Part shown: positions 40,607 through 46,906 of the stretch, piece after piece
Position numbering within the stretch: the first letter of the stretch is position 1
Layout of the letters: every line of letters starts with the position of its first letter
DNA from: Caldifarciminota bacterium
Lineage (GTDB): Bacteria > Hydrothermota > Tepidihabitantia > B3-TA06
NCBI GenBank assembly: GCA_016934635.1
Contig: JAFGSK010000071.1
Coordinates: forward strand, 65,294-112,199
Direction of reading: 5' to 3'
DNA: 46,906 bases
Notes under the pieces: generated by a model
What the model saw: only the letters and a program-made list of their open reading frames with translations
The model's database searches: none
What the model was told of the DNA's origin: nothing
Made by a program: the position numbers and the translations under genes

Positions 40607-41323
40607 ATGTTTTGGTCGAGTTCGATGGGTTGCTTCTCTTCTGACGGCTCCATGATTTACTTCATCAGCAACCGCGATGTACCGCAAGGCGGCTGGACAC
40701 AGGGCGATTGGGAGATTTACGTCGTGGATACCACAGGTGCAGGAACCGCTACCAAAGCTATCGTTGATGCTCAAGGTCAGTCACTTTTAATGGATTATAC
40801 AGAGCACGATCCGTGCTGTAGTACGACGGATGATGATATAATCGTATTTGCCACAAACAAGGCAAAGCCTACTTACACTGAACAGGTTGACCGCATAAAC
40901 TTCGAGTTGTGGGAGTACTCGATTAGCAACCACACTCTGACACGCCTCACTGAAAGTTGGAATGACGCTGTGAATAAAGAGCTTTGGAACAGCTCCATGC
41001 CTTGCTTCTCGCCTGACGGCGAGCGCATAGCATGGTCTTGTGATAACTGGACGGGGATAAGTTGGCAAAACAAGAACCCTGATGGCTCCTATCCAACAAG
41101 TTACTGGAAACCTGATGGGGATCAAGGTTCCTCACATCAAATCTGGACACGAAGATTGGACCAGTCTGATCATCACTATTGGTTCCCTCCTTCATACTGG
41201 GGATGGAACCCAGATTGGACACCACCACAGCCATGGCCATGGGGTGGGTATTCAACAGGACCCGGACATCAACACCATAAACATTACAATCCCTCGTGGG
41301 ATTGGTTAGAACCGCAGGAGTAA
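40607..41323 (+). CDS. TolB-like/PD40 protein lacking its 5' third (truncated paralogue)
   Basis: 238 residues aligned with residues about 175-413 of the protein at 38057: CFSSDGSMIYFISNRDVP matches CFSTDGSKIYFISNRDVP, and WTQGDWEIYVVDTTGAGTAT is the same in both. The end GHQHHKHYNPSWDWLEPQE also matches. The signal peptide and first blades are missing, so this product should stay in the cytosol and form an incomplete propeller. An AGGAGG 5 nt before ATG 40607 means it could nevertheless be translated. It overlaps nothing and is followed after 3 nt by the second YCF48-like copy. It looks like the truncated leading gene of a tandem duplication; whether it still works is unclear. Confidence 0.75.
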   Translation: MFWSSSMGCFSSDGSMIYFISNRDVPQGGWTQGDWEIYVVDTTGAGTATKAIVDAQGQSLLMDYTEHDPCCSTTDDDIIVFATNKAKPTYTEQVDRINFELWEYSISNHTLTRLTESWNDAVNKELWNSSMPCFSPDGERIAWSCDNWTGISWQNKNPDGSYPTSYWKPDGDQGSSHQIWTRRLDQSDHHYWFPPSYWGWNPDWTPPQPWPWGGYSTGPGHQHHKHYNPSWDWLEPQE

Positions 41324-41326
41324 GTC

Positions 41327-42634
41327 ATGAGTAGGTTAAAACTGACAACAGTTTTGGCGTTTGTCCTGAGCATCTCATCCGTATTAGCGAGTTGGGAAAT
41401 ACTGGATTTACCTACGGATCGTGGTTTCACCGCAATCTGGGCTATTGACGAACAGAGCATCTTTGCTATAGGGAATCAAGGACTATGGTCTACTTTTGAT
41501 GGGAATGAGTGGGTTTTAGACAACACATATCAACCAAGCTACATCTACTTTGCGGATGATACGTTAGGGTTTCTTTGGGGCAGCATTCTAACCATAGATG
41601 GAGGGCACACATGGCAAAAGGGCGATACAGTGAACGGCAATGTAGTTCGGGTTCGTTTTGCCAGAGGTCAAAGCCTTGTCGGTTACGGCTTAGGTTACGA
41701 TTATGTAAGCAAAACCACTGACGGTGGTTGGCATTGGAGTCAACTTCCATCGTTGCCAGATGTATACCCAGGTTTCGATGAGATAATTTCGCCTGGCGAT
41801 ATTTGTTTTCCTGAAGACCCTGATACAGGCTACCTGACTGCAATATGCATTAAGAAGTTGTCGGAAAGCGAAATCGAACCTCATGCAAGCTACTTCATTA
41901 CCGAGGATGGCGGCCAGACCTGGACTTTAAACGAAGAAGGACTCTGGAATGACGATTTCAACCCAGGCTACATTGCTTTTCCTGAAAACGCTACCGTAGG
42001 CTACATGACAGGGGGAAGCGACAAGCTCTTCAAGACCACCGACGGCGGGGTAACCTGGGATACGGTGCTGAAGGACTTGCCTCATATAGCAAGTATCTGT
42101 TACCCTAAAACTGATCAGGTAGGCTATGTGTTCGGAGACTCGCTAGTACATAAGACTATCGACGGGGGTAAGACCTGGAGGATGGGATATCTTACCCATG
42201 ACTCTATATGGGGACACAGCCACTTTCTTAACGATAGTGTAGGATTCGTCACCGGCAAGGGGCCTGAGATAATGTTTGCTTCAATGCCTTATTACCCCGG
42301 CTTTGTTATGAAGACCACTGACGGGCTATTGGGTATAGCCGAGGAAGATTGGGAAAATGTGATCCCTGAGCTTGTGGAGTTAGGTACTCAAGCCATCTTC
42401 AGTGATGAGTTTGTAGTCAGCTACAGCTTGAAAGCGCAAGGCCGTCTTAAGGCAAGCCTCTACGACGCCGCAGGCCGTGAAGTTGAAACCTATGGATGGA
42501 ACAACGTACGCTCAAGCGGCACTTTCAACTTTAACGGAGGCGGACTTGCCTCAGGTGTTTATTTCGTAAAGGTAGAGTTTAACTCCACCGAAGGAAATCA
42601 AATCAAAACAATCCGGGCCGTGAAGGTTCGATGA
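41327..42634 (+). CDS. Secreted YCF48/BNR-repeat propeller with C-terminal sorting domain, copy 2
   Basis: 435 residues, a paralogue of 39302-40597 with the same signal (LTTVLAFVLSISSVLAS), the same blade sequences (QKGDTVNGNV, GFVMKTTDGLLGIAE, KTTDGG) and a sorting domain at the end (SLYDAAGREVETYG, ASGVYFVKVEF, IRAVKVR). The first 20 codons are near-identical to the first copy at DNA level, including the start region ATGAG-AGGTTAAAACTGACA. The sorting domains are more different from one another than the propellers, so they may have diverged or been exchanged. It is separated from the next gene by 15 nt with AAGGAGG. Confidence 0.87.
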   Translation: MSRLKLTTVLAFVLSISSVLASWEILDLPTDRGFTAIWAIDEQSIFAIGNQGLWSTFDGNEWVLDNTYQPSYIYFADDTLGFLWGSILTIDGGHTWQKGDTVNGNVVRVRFARGQSLVGYGLGYDYVSKTTDGGWHWSQLPSLPDVYPGFDEIISPGDICFPEDPDTGYLTAICIKKLSESEIEPHASYFITEDGGQTWTLNEEGLWNDDFNPGYIAFPENATVGYMTGGSDKLFKTTDGGVTWDTVLKDLPHIASICYPKTDQVGYVFGDSLVHKTIDGGKTWRMGYLTHDSIWGHSHFLNDSVGFVTGKGPEIMFASMPYYPGFVMKTTDGLLGIAEEDWENVIPELVELGTQAIFSDEFVVSYSLKAQGRLKASLYDAAGREVETYGWNNVRSSGTFNFNGGGLASGVYFVKVEFNSTEGNQIKTIRAVKVR

Positions 42635-42649
42635 TTCAAGGAGGGAAAG

Positions 42650-45600
42650 ATGAATAACCTTAAATCTCTTGGATTGGTTACGTGCATCCTTTTGTTTAGT
42701 TCGGCGGTTACGGAAGTCAAAGCCGAAGATTACACGAAGCGGTTCGTGAGAGGTGTTTTTGCCGGGAATTTAAACTCGACTCAAGATAAATCGAATTATA
42801 ATGCCCTGCATCTTAATTTCTTCTTCGGGGAAACAGCTGATTTAATAACTTATCCATCAGTAGTTGATTTTTGCAGCGATGAAGGTCAAACCCAACATGC
42901 AGTGGCGACATACTCGATTGCTCACTGGAACCCCAACCCTATAAGTCTTGAGAATTGGAAGACAACTGTAGTATCAAAGGAACTAGCCGATGTAGATGCG
43001 ATGAAATTTGTAAATCTCTGTGGACACTTTATCGGCGAGGAAGCGCCTGAGTTTTACGATAAAATCTACTTTGACGCCATGAGCTACGTGATACCCAAAG
43101 TTCAAGAAAAATGGCCGGGTGACCTCATTACCTGCCACGCAAATCAAGGCTCAACGCGTCCGGATCTCTTCCTTTGGGTAAAAGATATCGACGTGGCTTG
43201 GGTTTACCCTTATCCTTATTATACGACTTACCATACTGAAGATTCCTGGTACCAGGATTCTCTTCAATACTGGGCAGTAGATTATTATAATAAGGTTGCT
43301 AACCAGTTTAAAATGTTCAGACAATGGGGTTTATGTCCTAATCTAATCATAAGGGTGTGTCCTCAGTCTTGGTATAAGGCTTACACACCCGGAAATGAAC
43401 CGGATCACTCTCATGAAAGGAAACCGAGCCGAGAAGAAATGATGTTCGAGTCGTGGCTTGCTTTTTCGCGTGGGGCAAAAGGGTTTGCGCCGTTCAGGTA
43501 TCAAAACGACGACTCAGAATCGGCAAGCGGACCAACGGTAAGTGGACATGTAGGCTTAGTTGACGACGGACCTAACGAGTATCCAAACGACCACAATCAC
43601 GAAAATCAGTTTAATCTTGGACCAGGATCAACCTATTACGATTCAGAAAGTGACTTCGGTGGTGCGTGGAATGCGGACGACATGTTTCTATGGCAGGCGG
43701 AGATTTTTCACCAGTTTGAACAAGTAGACAACCGGCTTAAGGTAACCTTTAACTGCACTAACGGTCTTTACGTCGTTGATATGGATACCTTCAAGTCCGT
43801 TCACGGCGATTTAACGACCCCTCTCTTTTTCGTAAGGCAGATTACCGTTGAGCCGCCGCCGGGCGCTACGGAAGAAGATGTTTATACCGAGATCAGCCTG
43901 CATCATTCCGTTTCTCCTTACAACCACAATATCTTCCTGTTATTGAACCGTTCACTTACCCTTACTCAACCCGTTGAATACGACATCACACTGCAACACA
44001 TGCTTGAAGGTAACCCAAAAGTAGTAAATCTTGTGACCGGCTCGCAGTATTTCCCCGAACTCCAGGGCGACGAGTATACGATACACGTTACCCTCGATCC
44101 GGGTGAAGCCGGTTTATTCCTTTTGACCAATGGCGCCAACCAGGGGAATGAACGCGAGCTCTATTTGTGCGGTCATTGGGTTGCAAGTCTGCTTGCCTCT
44201 GACCCCATGGGTACGGGTTCCTCCGGCAACGACTTGGGGTATGCATACTGCAGGTGGGAGTGGTTGAAAGGCAAGCCTGATCCTCCATACCAGAGGGGTA
44301 CTTGGAAGCATCCATGCGGCGAAGAAGAATGGGAGAAGGCGAATTCTCCTCTCATTCTTGAGAACTGGTCTATCAATAGCCTCTATGGATGTTTTAATGA
44401 CATAATGGATGCAGAGTGCATGAACTACGTGGAGGTTTTTGAACATACACAATTTCCTTACGAACATTTAGACGATATTAAAGAAGGAATGCTCGGAACA
44501 AAATCAAATGTAGTCACGATAGTAAAGCCCGAGGATCCGGGTGGCTGCCCCGAAGCTTATTCCTTTATCTATCGGGATACTACTCTCGATACAGGCTATT
44601 TCTTTATCGAAGCGAATACCATCCTTCCTTTCTCTGAAACTCCACTTTACCCTGGACAGAAGCAGTTCGATTTGTTGAAGCTTGACTTCCTCAACGTCGA
44701 AGCGGGACACTATTATCTCAATCTACTCGAAAACGACGACGAAACTACGCAGCTTTTTGGTGGCGCACTTTGGGTAGTAGATCATCCCCAGGGAACAGAG
44801 GTCGCCACGTCTACAGACAGCAATATCTACGTCTACTCGGATAAGGTCGCGCCTGTAGCATGCGTAGATAACAATTCACTAGATTGCCTGGATGAGGTCA
44901 AACACGAGGACGATAAGGTATACATGGGTGAAGTCTCCTCTTATATAACAGCGACCTTTCCTTCCGAGTCGTGGGAACACAAGGGCTTACTGATAACCTT
45001 AGGTTCTTACGACGGGGATCTACCTCACCCTGTAATGCCAAAAGGTATATCATTACTCGCTGCTATCCCCGACGGGCATGGAGGTTGGACACCAAAAGGC
45101 GAGGGTACAACACGCAAGAACGTCTCTCAATGGCTGATAGACGTCTCGGACGCGGATTCGAACACTTTCCGCATTACCTGTGGAGGTGACTCGTGCGGCA
45201 TCAACTGTGTCGAACTCGTGAAGCTCGACACGACGAACGTTACGATCACCGAAGCCTCGCTCGATTCTGCGGTAATCTGGCTTAAAGATTCGCCCGGTTC
45301 GCCCCCTGTAGGTTATGGTTGTGCAAATGTCCTTACCAACCCTGAAAGTGCTGTGGTCATATCGCCTCACGGGCAGTTGGCTCTATCTTTCACCGAGGTT
45401 GCACCCGATATTACCCGCCAGCGCGATTTCGTCCTCCAAACAACCGGCTACTACGAAGTCGGTGAAGGCATTGGCGGCGGCGGTGGAGGCGCTCATGGTT
45501 CTGAAGATATCCTGAAATTCGACCTTGACGTTAAAACCCTCAACATAGGCAAGAACTCAATGATGATCAACTACTCGGTGCCCTACGTAACCGACGTAAA

Positions 45601-45790
45601 GATTCGGATCGTAGACATTACCGGACGCGTAGTTGCCGAGCCTGTGAAGGGCGAGGTAGACCCGGGCAGATACCAGGTAAAATGGGACTACAAGGACGAT
45701 GCAGGCCGCAAAGTTGCGTCAGGGGTATACTTCATCAAGATGACGACAAGCTATTTCGAAGAAACGAACAAGATAGTTTTGACGAAATAG
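42650..45790 (+). CDS. Large secreted protein, putative TIM-barrel domain, FlgD-like C-terminus
   Basis: 1046 residues with signal peptide SLGLVTCILLFSSAVTEVKA. Residues about 40-300 look like a sugar-cleaving or sugar-binding TIM barrel: NYNALHLNFFFGE, AMKFVNLCGHFIGEEAPEF, LWVKDIDVAWVYPYPYY and SWLAFSRGAKGFAPFRYQ follow the alternation of such folds, but no catalytic pair can be fixed. A middle part of unrecognised beta domains has about ten Cys. A glycine-rich linker GEGIGGGGGGAHG (about 940-952) leads to a FlgD-like Ig/sorting domain (VKIRIVDITGRVV, ASGVYFIKM, NKIVLTK). AAGGAGG lies before the ATG. A hairpin follows at 45827. Confidence 0.8.
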   Translation: MNNLKSLGLVTCILLFSSAVTEVKAEDYTKRFVRGVFAGNLNSTQDKSNYNALHLNFFFGETADLITYPSVVDFCSDEGQTQHAVATYSIAHWNPNPISLENWKTTVVSKELADVDAMKFVNLCGHFIGEEAPEFYDKIYFDAMSYVIPKVQEKWPGDLITCHANQGSTRPDLFLWVKDIDVAWVYPYPYYTTYHTEDSWYQDSLQYWAVDYYNKVANQFKMFRQWGLCPNLIIRVCPQSWYKAYTPGNEPDHSHERKPSREEMMFESWLAFSRGAKGFAPFRYQNDDSESASGPTVSGHVGLVDDGPNEYPNDHNHENQFNLGPGSTYYDSESDFGGAWNADDMFLWQAEIFHQFEQVDNRLKVTFNCTNGLYVVDMDTFKSVHGDLTTPLFFVRQITVEPPPGATEEDVYTEISLHHSVSPYNHNIFLLLNRSLTLTQPVEYDITLQHMLEGNPKVVNLVTGSQYFPELQGDEYTIHVTLDPGEAGLFLLTNGANQGNERELYLCGHWVASLLASDPMGTGSSGNDLGYAYCRWEWLKGKPDPPYQRGTWKHPCGEEEWEKANSPLILENWSINSLYGCFNDIMDAECMNYVEVFEHTQFPYEHLDDIKEGMLGTKSNVVTIVKPEDPGGCPEAYSFIYRDTTLDTGYFFIEANTILPFSETPLYPGQKQFDLLKLDFLNVEAGHYYLNLLENDDETTQLFGGALWVVDHPQGTEVATSTDSNIYVYSDKVAPVACVDNNSLDCLDEVKHEDDKVYMGEVSSYITATFPSESWEHKGLLITLGSYDGDLPHPVMPKGISLLAAIPDGHGGWTPKGEGTTRKNVSQWLIDVSDADSNTFRITCGGDSCGINCVELVKLDTTNVTITEASLDSAVIWLKDSPGSPPVGYGCANVLTNPESAVVISPHGQLALSFTEVAPDITRQRDFVLQTTGYYEVGEGIGGGGGGAHGSEDILKFDLDVKTLNIGKNSMMINYSVPYVTDVKIRIVDITGRVVAEPVKGEVDPGRYQVKWDYKDDAGRKVASGVYFIKMTTSYFEETNKIVLTK

Positions 45791-45796
45791 CCACAA

Positions 45797-45825
45797 TTGA
45801 CTTTTGTATAAACTACCATTAAACT
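45797..45825 (+). promoter_or_regulatory. Possible promoter of the last gene
   Basis: TTGACT (45797-45802), 17-bp spacer and TAAACT (45820-45825), a moderate match. The hairpin at 45827 would lie at the start of the mRNA. Confidence 0.4.
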
Positions 45826-45826
45826 T

Positions 45827-45854
45827 GCGGGATGAGAGAATGCTCTCATCCCGC
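45827..45854. terminator. Strong hairpin between genes (terminator or leader structure)
   Basis: Perfect 12-bp stem GCGGGATGAGAG / CTCTCATCCCGC with loop AATG. No U-run follows, so rather than a classic terminator it may stop transcription with help from a factor, stabilise the 3' end of the 42650 message, or structure the next leader. Confidence 0.55.
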
Positions 45855-45880
45855 GTAAACGTTAACACAAGGAGGAAGAA

Positions 45881-46906
45881 ATGGTGCATGTTTTCCTAAT
45901 ACTAAGGTTGGTACTTATTACTATAGGGCCTCAGATTTCGTGGGTGAAATTTATCGACAAGGGAGAAGACGAAAAGCTTTACGGGATGGATATCAGTAAA
46001 AGCAATCTGTATCTTGCAGGTGGGGATTTGAGTGAGGACTCGAGTTTTATCTTTCTTAAACTCGATAATTCCGGTTCAGAGAAGCTATCCAGACTTTACT
46101 GGGAGTCAGGCTCCGGGTATGAGATTGGTAATGATCTGGCTGTTTTTCCATCCGGGAATATAGTTATTACAGGTTGGTATGAAGTAGGGCATCTACCTGC
46201 TTGGTATACACTTTGGATTGACTCATTGGGTGAACGTTTGTATGACGACTCCATGCCTATTGACTATAATGGTTATACCTATAATTCAAATTGCGTGGAG
46301 CCTTTTTCGAACGGCCAATGCTACGTAGGTGGCTGGTTTGGGAACCAGACCAATCAAGGAATAAGGGTCGCAAAGTACGATTCTCAGGGGAAGTTAATAT
46401 GGAAACACTTCCTTTACGAATCTAATCTTGATAGGCCTGTGAAAATAGCTATAGATTCCGAGGAGTCAGTTTACGCATTGAGTGAATATCATTGCACCTG
46501 GATAGGATGGTCAAAAGAAGGCAATCAGCTTGGTTCAGTAAAAGATTACATCTTTTCAGCCGCAGAGGGCGCGGCAATACGTGTCAACCCCACAAATCAC
46601 GTATTCATCTCCGGAGATTTGACAGAATCAGACCGCGACTTCATGCTGCTCAAGTACGATACCGACGGAAACTTATTGTGGCCTAGCCACAAGGCATACG
46701 ATTTAGGCGGGGAAGAAGAGTGCCGGGACATGGCGCTCGATGCTGTATCGGACTGCTACCTTACAGGCTACCAGATACGAGGCGAGGAAGAAGACGCGGC
46801 CATAGTCAAAACCGACTCCGCAGGCAACCTCTTATGGGCATGGGTTGACACAGTACCCGGTAAGCAGGAGATAGAGGCAATAGAGGTAGACGAAGAAGGT
46901 TACGTC
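45881..46906 (+). CDS. Secreted beta-propeller protein, partial (3' end outside window)
   Basis: An open frame of 342 codons from ATG 45881 (AGGAGGAAGAA just before it) to the window edge. The start MVHVFLILRLVLITIGPQIS is a likely signal peptide. The rest has blades of the SBBP/delta-60 kind: FLKLDNSGSEKLSR, AKYDSQGKLIWKHF, LLKYDTDGNLLW, VKTDSAGNLLWAWV, each preceded by a Gly-rich turn such as ITGWYE or LTGYQI. These proteins are extracellular and of unknown function. It follows the large protein in the same orientation and may carry a sorting domain outside the window. Confidence 0.8.
   Translation, partial: MVHVFLILRLVLITIGPQISWVKFIDKGEDEKLYGMDISKSNLYLAGGDLSEDSSFIFLKLDNSGSEKLSRLYWESGSGYEIGNDLAVFPSGNIVITGWYEVGHLPAWYTLWIDSLGERLYDDSMPIDYNGYTYNSNCVEPFSNGQCYVGGWFGNQTNQGIRVAKYDSQGKLIWKHFLYESNLDRPVKIAIDSEESVYALSEYHCTWIGWSKEGNQLGSVKDYIFSAAEGAAIRVNPTNHVFISGDLTESDRDFMLLKYDTDGNLLWPSHKAYDLGGEEECRDMALDAVSDCYLTGYQIRGEEEDAAIVKTDSAGNLLWAWVDTVPGKQEIEAIEVDEEGYV

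Noticed and set aside
1..46906. Insertion sequences, prophage or integrative elements
   Set aside because: No transposase, integrase or phage structural gene is recognisable; rearrangement traces are limited to small repeats, the head-to-head remnants and the tandem duplication.

Overview
The window looks like part of a chromosome from an uncultivated diderm bacterium of the Fibrobacterota-Chlorobiota-Bacteroidota type or a neighbouring candidate phylum; candidate division WOR-3 (Stahlbacteria) would fit. Pointers are a GWxTD-domain protein, several secreted proteins ending in Type IX-like or FlgD-like C-terminal sorting modules, many beta-propeller lipoproteins, TonB, a BtuFCD-type importer, a probable LPS glycosyltransferase and the MEP-pathway gene ispF. 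The lineage is inferred from gene content only. No rRNA, tRNA, CRISPR array, transposase or phage gene was seen.

Region 1 (1-10.7 kb) is mostly housekeeping: a partial glycosyltransferase, two headless sorting-domain remnants lying head to head, ispF, ricT (PSP1), a GWxTD protein, a sodium:solute symporter with a 49-residue accessory peptide, a Nudix protein fused to a nuclease-like domain, polA and a short rmlA-type nucleotidyltransferase. Region 2 (10.8-20.2 kb) has two PQQ-like propeller lipoproteins, then an overlapping operon (unknown lipoprotein, ICMT-like methyltransferase, btuF-btuC-btuD), a DUF401 membrane protein and a small membrane protein. Region 3 (20.2-29.4 kb) has an AT-rich pair (PD-(D/E)XK-like protein plus an unknown), a glycosyltransferase-GH130 operon, a SEC-C protein, and a TonB/ARPP-1 operon, with dispersed repeats in the gaps.

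Region 4 (29.4-46.9 kb) is the most interesting. Three overlapping genes encode a soluble multi-sensor signalling cascade: GAF/PAS histidine kinase, receiver-PAS histidine kinase, and an NtrC-type sigma-54 activator. Just downstream lie a 13-bp perfect inverted repeat, a second smaller palindrome and an excellent sigma-54 promoter, followed by a run of secreted propeller and sorting-domain proteins. Part of that run is a tandem duplication in which one copy has lost its signal peptide. The likely logic is a cytoplasmic sensor cascade switching on a secreted-protein island through sigma-54.

Across the window sigma-70-type promoters are easy to see (TTGACA/TTGACT, usually a 16-bp spacer, then a TATAAT-like -10). 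At six genes the -10 box ends exactly 5 nt before the start codon, which predicts leaderless mRNAs. This pattern also corrects the start of the SEC-C gene.
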